Source: an uncultured Opitutales bacterium (GTDB lineage: Bacteria; Verrucomicrobiota; Verrucomicrobiia; Opitutales; Seribacteraceae). Taken from it: a stretch of DNA of 64,000 nt. The notes beneath the pieces were generated by a model. The model saw only the letters and a program-made list of their open reading frames with translations. It searched no databases and was not told the DNA's origin. A program made the translations under genes and the position numbers. Where the stretch lies: NCBI GenBank assembly GCA_943789375.1, contig CALSTX010000004.1, positions 65,001 to 129,000 on the forward strand, in the 5' to 3' direction. Below, one piece after another: positions 18,656 through 27,869 of the stretch. The number at the start of each line of letters is the position of its first letter. Within the stretch, counting starts at the first letter, position 1.

Positions 18656-19833
18656 ATAGTTCAATCATTGGGAAATACTTTTTTAAAGAGTTATTGCTCG
18701 CGACTTTGGGTATCACCTTTGTTCTTACTTGTATTCTTTTGTACGGGAACCTCCAAAAGCACGGTGATTTATTGATTCAGTCTTTCACTTTTTCACCTAC
18801 TTCATTTTTAGAGCTTACTGGTTATTTAATTCCCTATTCCCTTTCGATGGGATTACCCTTTGGTTTTGCTTTAGCGATTTTATTCAGTCTTGGCAGAATG
18901 GCATCGCAAGGCGAGATTTTAGCCTTGAGCAGTCATGGTGTCGGTCTTTTGCAATGGGCGTTCCCAGTCTTTTTTCTAGCCTTATGTTTATCGATTATAA
19001 GTACTATTGCACAGGTTGATTGGGGGCCCAAAAACCGTACCCTTTTTGATGCACGCCAGAAGGAGATTGTTTGGTCAAATCTTAACCTTTTACTTCTTCA
19101 GAAAGGGCAGGTTGAATTTGAGGTAAGCTCGAAAGGTACAAATCAAGGGCTTGAAGGTATCGGAGAATTGGCTGATGAAGAAATCTCGAAAATCTCGATC
19201 TCAGTAGGCAATATACAGAACGATGTATGGAAAAATGTAAGGATTGTGATGAAACAGGATGATGGTTCCATCTCTTCGGTTTTGCATGCTGGAACAGCAA
19301 CAACTGCAAGGAGTGATGATAAAAGAAACCTTATCCTCAATCTCACCGATGTTGATGTAGAACCGGGTTTCAATGAAAAAAGAAGTAGCAATAATCGTTC
19401 TTCTTTCTTTGTGTCTTTTAGGAAGTGGAAATATCCAATCGTTGTTAACCTTTTTCAATCAAATCAAAATCTAAAAAATACCTGGAAAAGAATGGGCTTA
19501 CTTGAATTGATTAGTGTCTTAGGTGAAACGAAGGACACTGCCACGAAAAAAGAAGTTAAAGCGATTATTAGTAAAAGTTTTGCCTTAGGTCTTTCACCTT
19601 TTTGCCTTTGTTTCTTTTTGCTTCCAATCGCTAGCCAAAAAGGGAGAGGGGAAACTATGGTTAATATGACATGGGGTATATTGGTTTGCCTCGGGTATTT
19701 TGGTTTGGGTCAATTATCATTCAATCTACTTTCCAATCTTAGCTTTGCATACTTTGGGTGGTGGGTACCTAATTTAGTATGTTTAGTACTTGGGTTTATT
19801 TTAATGAGGAGATTGCTTAAGCTTAATGGCTAA
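18652..19833 (+). CDS. LptF/LptG-family permease (YjgP/YjgQ)
   Basis: 393 aa. Predicted topology is the LptF/G pattern: three N-terminal helices (GITFVLTCILLYG, YLIPYSLSMGLPFGFALAILFSLGR, FPVFFLALCLSIISTIA), a periplasmic jellyroll region (about 115-280), and three C-terminal helices. It forms the transmembrane part of the ABC exporter that moves lipopolysaccharide to the outer membrane. The start is TTG, overlapping the kdsB stop. Only one of the LptF/LptG pair is here, so F versus G is not decided. Confidence 0.88.
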   Translation: MNSSIIGKYFFKELLLATLGITFVLTCILLYGNLQKHGDLLIQSFTFSPTSFLELTGYLIPYSLSMGLPFGFALAILFSLGRMASQGEILALSSHGVGLLQWAFPVFFLALCLSIISTIAQVDWGPKNRTLFDARQKEIVWSNLNLLLLQKGQVEFEVSSKGTNQGLEGIGELADEEISKISISVGNIQNDVWKNVRIVMKQDDGSISSVLHAGTATTARSDDKRNLILNLTDVDVEPGFNEKRSSNNRSSFFVSFRKWKYPIVVNLFQSNQNLKNTWKRMGLLELISVLGETKDTATKKEVKAIISKSFALGLSPFCLCFFLLPIASQKGRGETMVNMTWGILVCLGYFGLGQLSFNLLSNLSFAYFGWWVPNLVCLVLGFILMRRLLKLNG

Positions 19834-19890
19834 AGTACTCAATGAAGGGTACTATGCTCTTACTTAGTGTGTTTTTCAGAAAAAACATTC

Positions 19891-19908
19891 AGAAAAAACT
19901 CTTTTTCT
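19891..19908 (+). terminator. A/T-rich hairpin after the LptF/G gene
   Basis: A 7-bp inverted repeat AGAAAAA/TTTTTCT with a 4-base loop lies 57 bases past the stop, with its right arm forming a T-run; it could act as a weak terminator. The left arm belongs to one of two direct copies of TTCAGAAAAAAC (starting at 19875 and 19888). Confidence 0.3.
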
Positions 19909-19990
19909 TTGAAAAAAAGTGAAAGATTCATGTATGATTTTTTAAGTTAGTGCTAATACTACTAGAGTCCATAACGAAATTAATAAAGCC

Positions 19991-22015
19991 ATGACCATAA
20001 AATCCTTCTTTCTTTTCTCCCTTTTCTCCTTTTGCGGATTTCTCTGTCATCTCTGGTCTAGCGGTGTGGGTGGGTATTCTGCCAGTAACACTTTTACCGT
20101 GAACTCTGGAAATTCCTCAAACCCTACCTACATGATTGCCAGTGCTTCTATGTTAGGTGATCCAGTTTACACTGGAGTTGTAGATTCAGTGACAAGTTCA
20201 AATGTAAATTTTGCCAGCGGAGTTGATGAAAACAACGCTACTATCTACCCTTTTGCAGGTAGCAATGTGTTCAACAAGGATGTCCAACTACCTATTTTAA
20301 CTGCCAACGCTGCGGGATCTTCAGTTACAATATCTTATCCCGGTGGTTTTGACAGTACAGGAACTGGTTTTGCTGCCAATAATCCCCCTGCTATTGTCAT
20401 TGATGCTCCCTCAAGTGGCGGTGTTGCATCCGAAGCCAATGCAACAATCAATTCGGATGGAGAAGTTACGGCTGTAACAGTAAGTGCTGGTTCAGGCTAC
20501 ACTGATGCCCCTGTAGTCACTCTTATAGGAGGTCCCCACTTTCTTCGCAATACAACCGTTGGCAGTGCCAACTATGGGCGTTATTTTTTAATTTCTACAA
20601 ACACGCAAACATCCTTAACCCTAGATTATTCACGCCTCGCAAATGGAGAAAGTTCAACAGCCTCTGCCTACTTCGCAGTAGGCGACACCGTTGAAGTTAT
20701 CCCTGCCACTACGCTTGGGTCTTTATTTGGGACTGACATGACTCAACTACCGAGCGGTTGGTCATACGGAACGCCTCATGATGTAGATTGGGTCTATTTG
20801 TGGGATACAGATTATAGCACATATTACCCATACGGTTTCGCTGGAAGTAATTACGAGCCTGCTTGGAAAAGGGGCTGGTATAATGTTAGAAACTACGATT
20901 TAGGAGTACAGTCTAATCAAGTTATCTACCCTGATGAGGCTTTTTTAATTGCAAAGAAAACAGCCAATAATGTCACTTTCACTTTCGAAGGTACAGTGCA
21001 GACAAATGATCAGAAATTATTCCTGCCAGCTGGCGACAAACAAATCCTTACTAATAATCCATATGGCACAGATTTGATGATTTGTGAATTAATCCCTTCA
21101 ACATCCATTGGATCAGGGACAACAAAATTTAATCCTGGCAGCAGTGCTACTGACAATAATATGGACACCATCACGCTCTTACAAAGCGGAACTTGGACGA
21201 CTTACTATTATGATTCGGGGACCAACCCCAGCGTAAGTGCCACTCATGAGGTTGCGACTCGTAAGCTTTCTACCGGGACTATGTCTGCTACTGACTTCTA
21301 CATCGGGCACGGTGACATAACTGGGATAGTGTCCTGTTCGGTAACTGGGGATACCGCAGGGATCAACGGAAATGACTCTAACTATTCTAAATTAACGATT
21401 TCTGCTAGCGGTAGTACTGCAAACGCCTTACCAACAACTGATAATGGATTGAATGGGTTTAAGATCACTCTTTCTTCGATTCAAGGATACAAGTTAAATG
21501 ACGATGGGGATTCTGAAGTAGATGAAAATGGTACAAATGTTGCCAACGGGAGCGGTGTAATTATTTACTCTAATCTGAATGGCACTCACGAAATAATTGA
21601 CAGTGCAAATGGTTATATCGTAATCGAGAAGATTCGGGACATGAACCTTAAGTCTAACGAGCAAGATGTTCTTGCCAGTAATGCTACAACTAATTGGGCA
21701 ATCGGCACAAAAGGAAGCGGTTACTCTGCAAATGCAAAATTCTTTTGTATTGGTGGTGGTGGTCCGGACGCTAATCACGCAACTGCATGTATCGGGGTGA
21801 TTTCATCAACGGGTGCAATTTCCAGTGTTTCTGGAAGTGGTTCATACAGTTCTGCCCCACAAGCTATTGTTTCAGGAGGAGGATGGAGAACCTCTTCTTC
21901 CGGAACAAGTGCACGAGGAAATGAAGTTGTTGGTGCAACTGATGGTGTTTTTATTGACCGTGGTTACTCCTCTGGCGTGAAGACATTTCTCGCGTCATCA
22001 AATCCTAACAACTAA
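19991..22015 (+). CDS. Secreted Verrucomicrobia-type surface protein (TIGR02597-like?)
   Basis: 674 aa with a signal peptide (FFLFSLFSFCGFLCHLWSSG) and a long Ser/Thr/Gly/Asn-rich beta-strand mature region. Two copies of a GSGYTDAPVVTLIGGG-like motif (near residues 170 and 615) resemble short repeats of bacterial surface proteins. The centre (about 220-430: GDTVEVIPATTLGSLFG, then YPDEAFLIAKK) recalls a secreted family I remember as TIGR02597, found in Verrucomicrobia; I could not check this. There is no C-terminal anchor I recognise. Nothing suggests an enzyme. It opens the surface-protein island that extends to 30.2 kb. Confidence 0.6.
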   Translation: MTIKSFFLFSLFSFCGFLCHLWSSGVGGYSASNTFTVNSGNSSNPTYMIASASMLGDPVYTGVVDSVTSSNVNFASGVDENNATIYPFAGSNVFNKDVQLPILTANAAGSSVTISYPGGFDSTGTGFAANNPPAIVIDAPSSGGVASEANATINSDGEVTAVTVSAGSGYTDAPVVTLIGGPHFLRNTTVGSANYGRYFLISTNTQTSLTLDYSRLANGESSTASAYFAVGDTVEVIPATTLGSLFGTDMTQLPSGWSYGTPHDVDWVYLWDTDYSTYYPYGFAGSNYEPAWKRGWYNVRNYDLGVQSNQVIYPDEAFLIAKKTANNVTFTFEGTVQTNDQKLFLPAGDKQILTNNPYGTDLMICELIPSTSIGSGTTKFNPGSSATDNNMDTITLLQSGTWTTYYYDSGTNPSVSATHEVATRKLSTGTMSATDFYIGHGDITGIVSCSVTGDTAGINGNDSNYSKLTISASGSTANALPTTDNGLNGFKITLSSIQGYKLNDDGDSEVDENGTNVANGSGVIIYSNLNGTHEIIDSANGYIVIEKIRDMNLKSNEQDVLASNATTNWAIGTKGSGYSANAKFFCIGGGGPDANHATACIGVISSTGAISSVSGSGSYSSAPQAIVSGGGWRTSSSGTSARGNEVVGATDGVFIDRGYSSGVKTFLASSNPNN

Positions 22016-22310
22016 GGGAATTCTTTGCGTTTCGATTGTGGTACAATTTCTATACCCACAACTCAAAAGCTTTGGTACATGGTAAATTGCCCTAATTGAG
22101 CACATTCACTTGCTACAAATTGAAGCGTTGTTTTTGTAAATTCTTCGCATCTAATTTCTACTAGGCATGTATTTAAAACTTTGTCGGGAATTATAAATAG
22201 TAGAACAGTGGTTCCAATCAGTGATGGGGACACGATTTAAAAGTGCGTGTCTTACATCTTTAGAGCATAAAGGGATGCAAGTTATTTGTCTATAGAACCG
22301 ATGTTCAGAA
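22016..22310. other. Intergenic region between convergent surface-protein genes
   Basis: No convincing gene. An imperfect inverted repeat (TTGTGG...CCCACAA, 22036-22062) just after the stop of the 674-aa gene may be a transcription stop signal, though it lacks a T-run. The rest is AT-rich and unassigned. Confidence 0.35.
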
Positions 22311-25300
22311 TTAATGGCTGACCCAAACTCCATCAACTAGGTTATTGTCGAACTTAAAGAAGATGACTCTATTCCCTGTTGATCTTTCTATATCCACCCA
22401 GTTCCATGTGGATTGGCTTTGGTTGTAAAGGTAAGGATATATTTCTGGGCCAGTCCAGCACCAAGCTTGTATACGGTCAATCCAAACCCATATCGAATCA
22501 GAAGAATCGTTCTGTTTTTGAATATGAATCCATCCAAGTTTGGTGTTGAATGACCATTCATCATTAACCTGCCAATAAGTACCAAACCAGTCACTATTCC
22601 ACCAATTTGTGGCAAGTTGAACAGAACCCTCTATGTTGGACTCTGGAATTGATTGAAAAATAGCTTCGACTATTGAGTCTTCTCTGAGGAAAAGAAAGGT
22701 GGTTTTTGATGTTTTGTCTTCCACATCAGACCCATCCCAACGGACAAAAGCATACCCATCCTGAGCAGATGCTTTAATCTCGGCCCATCCTGTTCCAAAG
22801 ATTCCAGAGCCAGATACACTTCCTTGGGAGTAATCTGCAGTTTTAACCCTTAAGTTGTGAAGCCCAACTTCATCAATGGTCGGAAATTCCGAGGGGTCAT
22901 AACTCGGATCAACTTTAAAATAAGCACTAATTTCCTTGTCTTGATTCAGATTAATTTGGGTATTTGCACTGGTTAAGTTCGAAATTTCACTCCCATCCCA
23001 CCGGTCAAATAAATAACCAGGGTTAGGCTTGGCAAAAATGGAATGGTTCGGGTTTTGGTTAACTGTCCCTTGACCAAAAGTCCAACCAGAGTTTGCGGGA
23101 GACTTCCCAATGACAAGTTCAACAGGATTAACGGGAGAAAACCGAGCGTTGATAATTATGGTTTTGGAAATTGTTATTTCGAGATTTGTATTGCCAGGTT
23201 GGTACAAATCGCCAGAGGAACTTGTCCATTTATCAAACACATACCCACTAACTGGGGTTGCGGTGAGTGAAATAGAAGTTCCGTGAGCAACTAAGTTTGT
23301 AAGAGACTCACCGGCACCTAAACCTTCCCATGCCACCTCACCTTTGCCAGTCGGGTTCGATGCAATTTGAACTTCGTAAGATTTCTTCTGCAGCACTGCA
23401 TAAAGTTTTGAGAAACCAGATATTTGAATATTACTGGAAGAAGATGTGGATAAGACAGTACCGGTCTCATCCTCCCATCTAATGAATTCAAACCCATCTT
23501 TTGGGAAAACTGAAAACCTAGATGTAGCACCAAAAGCAAATTCATTCCCACCTGTTATCGTCCCGGCACTTTCATCCAAGATCAGAGAACCATTGTCATC
23601 GAGTGTAACAGTCGCTTTGGTTATTTCCAGCAAAGTCCCAGAGAATTGAGCGATGATAGTCGTATCTTTTTCAATCAGCACTGATGTTGAGGTTTTGGTG
23701 GGAGAAACTACATTACCCGACCAGTTTTCAAATCGATTTCCAGGCAGGGGGATTACTTGGATGGTGACATTTGTTCCGTGAGGAAATAAATATTGGTTAT
23801 TGGTAGTGAATGCATTGCCCCCCTCGGTGGGCGAAGACAAAAGATTGAGAGAGTACATCTTCGCTTTGAATATCGGCCTAACCTCAAGGGTATCATAAAT
23901 CTCAAAACTGATTGTGGTATCAGTGGTATGATCCGTAACTGGATTTGATAATTCCCACCGAACAAACTCAAAGTGTTCATCAGCAATGGCGGTTATTTCG
24001 GTTGATTCCCCGAAGGCGAAGGTTTGTGAATCTGCAATTCCCGTTACAGCCCCGCCGGTGGACTCGATGATAGTAACCGCAATATCTTTTCCCACAAAGA
24101 CAGCATTAAGTGCTAAGTCATGACTAAGCACCGGGTTAATCGATGGCTCATTGGGGAAGGGTAGGATTGTTGAGTCTTCCACATTATGTACAGAAATTTT
24201 GTTGCCGGCTTGGGCACTACCTGTCCCGTGGTAATAAAGGGAGTCAGGAGCATTTGTGGGTACCGAGAATGATAAAAGACCATCTGTAACTTGGCTATCT
24301 GTTATTCCAGAGTTGTAGGAGTCGGACTCGGAGGCATCGCTGGATTCTGAAATGTAGATCTTTTCATTGTCAGGAAGATCACAGACAAAACTGTAGGTGT
24401 ATCCACGAATAAGAGATAATTCTGGCCTTTCTTTACCATCTATGAATAAAACCATCTCGCTTTCAGTAATAGATGACGAATTTTGGGTTACTGTATAATT
24501 TATATTTTTGTCAATTTCCCAGGAGTAGAAGACTCTATTTTCACTTGGAAGGGCAGTGATGGGAGTTAAAGTGTTTGTTGGTAAATTTTGCCCACCTCCG
24601 GTAACCGTTCCTCTTGTGGAATCGTAAGAGAATTCAACTTTTACAGTCTTGGGCTGAAAGTTCGCGGTTATGGAGGCATTATTCTCAGCATTTATTGTAA
24701 CAGCAGAATTTTTCCATGATGGGTTGTAGGTAATATCTTCTTCGGATGACCATCCTACAAAAGAAAAACCAGGATTGGTTGAGGCGAGAAGTTCCCGTTG
24801 GATTAAGTCAGTTGCGGTATTCCAAACGCGTAATGTTGGGTCATCGAAAAGAATACCTGCTTCTTCCGGAGATGAAATAAGTGTGAGTTCAACCATGTCG
24901 GGTGGGATGACCGTGAAGAAAGCTGTTACAGAAAAATTTGAATCCATTGGGAGGGAGAGGGGGTTATCTGTACTGTTAAAGTAGTTTCCATCAGCATCAT
25001 GCCAGATCCATTTATCAAGTTGATGTCCACGGGGAGCCCCAGCATCTATTTCGCCGGGCAGAGCTTGCAAGATAGCAGTTTCTCCCATGTCATATATGCC
25101 GGCACCCGAAACACCACCAGAACCGGAAACCGCGGTAGTTACAGTTAGAGGTATGGGAGAGAAAGAAGCCTCTAAGGATAAATTTTGGTCTGCCATCTGC
25201 ACACGCAAGGATGGGGATGAACTATCGAGGCTTGCTGTGTTGCCTGTCCAACCTGAAAACATAAAACCAGGCGATGGGGTAGCTTGGATATGCACATTGG

Positions 25301-27473
25301 ATTCAAAAAGGTAGGATCCAGTACCATTTGCTTCACCCCCCAAAGAAGAACTGACGGTCAAATAATAAGAGTTTCGCAAGAAAGATGAGGATATTACTAC
25401 ACTTTCGGTAGGCTGGTATGTAATGGATGCATCAGTTGGGGTTGGTAATTCTTGACCATACCAGCGGTCAAAATACCAGCCATTTCCAGCAACTGCATGG
25501 AGGGAAATAGTGGTCGCTGAGTCCGGAGACAAGGTAAAGGCTTCACTTTCATCATTTACAGTGCCATTTCCTTCAATATTAACGGTGATATCATAAATTT
25601 CACGGGAGAAAACAGCGGTGTATGAAAGGGAAAGTGGAGCAGTTGTTAAATTAATTAAAGATGCTGACGATTCTGGAGCGACAAGGTACTGAAGGTCTCC
25701 TTCCCATCGATCAAAATACCAGCCATTTTCTGGTACTGCCTCAACACTCGGAGTATCGTTGATCGAATAGGTACTTGACGCAGAGACAGTGCCTTCTCCA
25801 TTCGTGGTTGTGGAAACCACATAGGTGTCTTCAATGAAGACTGCATTGAGCGAGACTGGACCTGATACCCCAATCTTGTTAATGGCTTCATTTGCACCGA
25901 AAAGCAATGAACTTGTGGAATTGAGGTCTCCCTGCCACTCCGAAAAGCTATATCCGTTTTGAGCCGTTGCATTTACTTCATACACCCCATAATGCTCCCA
26001 TGGACCAGTCGCAGGGCTTAGGGATATATTTCCACCATCCCCCTCTGAAATAGTCACAGGGTATGTTTTTTTGGAAAATGTGGCAGTAATAGATGCATCA
26101 CTCATCGCAGCACTCATATTTGCATCCGTTATCGCGAGATTTGGGTTTGCAAGAATACCATTGGGGTCTATCCAACCTGCAAAATTATATCCAGTCAAAG
26201 GGGTGGCAGATACGGAAAAAAGGGATAAGGCAGAAAAGTTTCCTGAGGCAGGTGATACTGCCATTCCTCCAGTATCCATGGATACTGAAAGATTGTATGT
26301 GATCAAAGAAAAGTTGGCATGGTACGATGCGTCGCCCTGAACAAATACACTAGAAATCGAATTGCTTTGACTTCCAAGGAGAGAGAGTGAACCGCTCGGG
26401 CTGTCCCAATGGGAAAAATCATAGCCAAATTCCGGGCTGGCAAAAAGGGTGTAGTTGGAATCAAAAAGGTAAGGGCTACTTTCATTAATACCTGTGCTTC
26501 CCCCAACCGTTGCCGTCGTTTCAAGATTATATGCCAATGGTGTAAAAACAGCAACTATGGCATGGTCTTGCTGGATAGTCAGGTTTGTACTCTGTGATGT
26601 ATTTGAATCTGGCCCATACCCATCCCAGTGAGAGAAATCGTAACCTGTTGCGGGAGTCGCTGAAATCGCAAGTATTGACCCATAGGCATGAGTACCACTT
26701 GGGGTGATAGTTCCTTTACCAGTTTGGTTGATGGTTACATTGTAGATGTGCGGTGCAAAGACTGCGGTGATGTTTCGGTCAGCAGTCATGTCAACCGTGG
26801 TTTGCTGAGAGGAAGGGTCTGCAATTCCACTCCCGGTCCATTCAATAAAATCCATATGTTGGTCGGGCACCGCCGTGATTGGAACGCTGGTTCCGTAGTT
26901 GTAGCTTGGTTCGAGGCTATCTACAGAACCATTCCCATCAATGTTTACAGTCAGGTAAGATTGTAGCTCAATAGAGGTAGTGAAATTATTGTCTGGATCT
27001 TCAAAATAGCTACCATAAAACCAGTTTGAGCCAACAGGAGCAGCACCTGATGCTATTTTTAAGTAGTAATTTACAGGGATTCCACCTTGAAAGCTTGGCC
27101 ATAACCAATTCGGACCGGTAACAGTATTGTAACGGGCAGCCGGTCCGATTTCTGTACCATCATAAAATCGAATGCAAACAGGGGTACCTGGGGATGGTGC
27201 ACTTGATGTAATGGAAAAGGGAGCCTGTGCTTGATAAGTCGCCGGTTGGTAGGGAAATACAATGACTTGGCTGCTTGCTCGTTGAAAAACAGTGGTAAAA
27301 GAAAACATACCATCAGAAAAACCATAACCAGTACTCGAATCTCCTATTCTTGTTCCTGTCGTCAAAGGCACCCAAGATCCCAAAAAGTGATTTTCTAAAG
27401 AAGATGAATCCGCTTCGGTCAAAATAACCAAGAGTGACGATATGTCCATTTCCATTACCGCCTGGTCCTGCAC
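22311..27473 (-). CDS. Giant surface protein with ~17 InlB-like (Flg_new-type) repeats; main part of a frameshifted gene
   Basis: 1720 aa in this frame. Residues 1-180 continue an N-terminal domain shared with the divergent PEP-CTERM protein (CIRFYDGTE, ARYNTVTG). By eye I count about 17 repeats of 65-95 residues with the pattern G-x-V...Y.x.G....I.A.P..GY.F..W.G......... I.A.F, the divergent InlB B-repeat type found in adhesins. Repeat 11 carries an insert (about 24177-24456) that looks like a small cupredoxin-like domain (SLIRGYTYSF, DSLYYHGTG). The final ~100 residues are the aromatic module (WFGTYW, GWIHI, IWVWIDRIQAWCWTG, YPYLY). This frame lacks a signal peptide; it is supplied by the other frame just upstream, so the ATG at 27473 is not the true start. 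Confidence 0.75.
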   Translation of the reverse strand: MQDQAVMEMDISSLLVILTEADSSSLENHFLGSWVPLTTGTRIGDSSTGYGFSDGMFSFTTVFQRASSQVIVFPYQPATYQAQAPFSITSSAPSPGTPVCIRFYDGTEIGPAARYNTVTGPNWLWPSFQGGIPVNYYLKIASGAAPVGSNWFYGSYFEDPDNNFTTSIELQSYLTVNIDGNGSVDSLEPSYNYGTSVPITAVPDQHMDFIEWTGSGIADPSSQQTTVDMTADRNITAVFAPHIYNVTINQTGKGTITPSGTHAYGSILAISATPATGYDFSHWDGYGPDSNTSQSTNLTIQQDHAIVAVFTPLAYNLETTATVGGSTGINESSPYLFDSNYTLFASPEFGYDFSHWDSPSGSLSLLGSQSNSISSVFVQGDASYHANFSLITYNLSVSMDTGGMAVSPASGNFSALSLFSVSATPLTGYNFAGWIDPNGILANPNLAITDANMSAAMSDASITATFSKKTYPVTISEGDGGNISLSPATGPWEHYGVYEVNATAQNGYSFSEWQGDLNSTSSLLFGANEAINKIGVSGPVSLNAVFIEDTYVVSTTTNGEGTVSASSTYSINDTPSVEAVPENGWYFDRWEGDLQYLVAPESSASLINLTTAPLSLSYTAVFSREIYDITVNIEGNGTVNDESEAFTLSPDSATTISLHAVAGNGWYFDRWYGQELPTPTDASITYQPTESVVISSSFLRNSYYLTVSSSLGGEANGTGSYLFESNVHIQATPSPGFMFSGWTGNTASLDSSSPSLRVQMADQNLSLEASFSPIPLTVTTAVSGSGGVSGAGIYDMGETAILQALPGEIDAGAPRGHQLDKWIWHDADGNYFNSTDNPLSLPMDSNFSVTAFFTVIPPDMVELTLISSPEEAGILFDDPTLRVWNTATDLIQRELLASTNPGFSFVGWSSEEDITYNPSWKNSAVTINAENNASITANFQPKTVKVEFSYDSTRGTVTGGGQNLPTNTLTPITALPSENRVFYSWEIDKNINYTVTQNSSSITESEMVLFIDGKERPELSLIRGYTYSFVCDLPDNEKIYISESSDASESDSYNSGITDSQVTDGLLSFSVPTNAPDSLYYHGTGSAQAGNKISVHNVEDSTILPFPNEPSINPVLSHDLALNAVFVGKDIAVTIIESTGGAVTGIADSQTFAFGESTEITAIADEHFEFVRWELSNPVTDHTTDTTISFEIYDTLEVRPIFKAKMYSLNLLSSPTEGGNAFTTNNQYLFPHGTNVTIQVIPLPGNRFENWSGNVVSPTKTSTSVLIEKDTTIIAQFSGTLLEITKATVTLDDNGSLILDESAGTITGGNEFAFGATSRFSVFPKDGFEFIRWEDETGTVLSTSSSSNIQISGFSKLYAVLQKKSYEVQIASNPTGKGEVAWEGLGAGESLTNLVAHGTSISLTATPVSGYVFDKWTSSSGDLYQPGNTNLEITISKTIIINARFSPVNPVELVIGKSPANSGWTFGQGTVNQNPNHSIFAKPNPGYLFDRWDGSEISNLTSANTQINLNQDKEISAYFKVDPSYDPSEFPTIDEVGLHNLRVKTADYSQGSVSGSGIFGTGWAEIKASAQDGYAFVRWDGSDVEDKTSKTTFLFLREDSIVEAIFQSIPESNIEGSVQLATNWWNSDWFGTYWQVNDEWSFNTKLGWIHIQKQNDSSDSIWVWIDRIQAWCWTGPEIYPYLYNQSQSTWNWVDIERSTGNRVIFFKFDNNLVDGVWVSH

Positions 27474-27723
27474 TTAGTAGGGATCCATCACGGGCTTTTA
27501 AAAGATTTGGATCATTTTCCAGAGTTGCTGATGACCAGTGAAAAACGATAGTTGGGTCGGCACTTTTTAGTGGGAGAAGGAAAACGATGGATGCAAGTGA
27601 CAAAAAAACGGTATAAATCCGAGGAATTGAAAAACCTAGATTGATAAAAAGCAACTCCAGTCTGCTGTACAAAGAGGTTTGTCTGAATGATGGCTGAATT
27701 AGAGGCATTGTGTTGATAACCAC
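27418..27723 (-). pseudogene. 5' end (signal peptide) of the giant repeat protein, separated by a frameshift
   Basis: In this frame 27723 downwards encodes a signal segment (IYTVFLSLASIVFLLPLKSA) and DPTIVFHW ... GHIVTLGYFD, homologous to GDIIELGFFD in the PEP-CTERM protein across the divergent promoter. After YFD the homology continues in the next frame (EADSSSLENHFLGSW), so one base near 27417 (a C on the minus strand) is surplus. Joined, the protein would be about 1800 aa with a signal peptide. Either a real frameshift mutation, a phase-variable or programmed shift, or a sequencing error. Confidence 0.65.
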
Positions 27724-27807
27724 TTAACTAATTATAGTTCTGAAGACTTCCTTAATGCAAGAAATATCGGAATTATATGACATTAGTTTTTTTAATTATT
27801 AATTTTG

Positions 27808-27826
27808 TGTTAATTCATAATTAACA
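27808..27826. promoter_or_regulatory. Perfect palindrome between divergent surface-protein genes
   Basis: TGTTAATTCATAATTAACA has 8-bp perfectly inverted arms around CAT. It lies between the 5' end of the giant repeat gene (27723) and the PEP-CTERM gene. It is a good size and position for an operator that could coordinate the two paralogues. The regulator is unknown, and the AT-rich context raises the chance of coincidence. Confidence 0.45.
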
Positions 27827-27869
27827 TAAAGTTATTGACTTGAAAGCAAGATGGGTAAAAATTACAACA

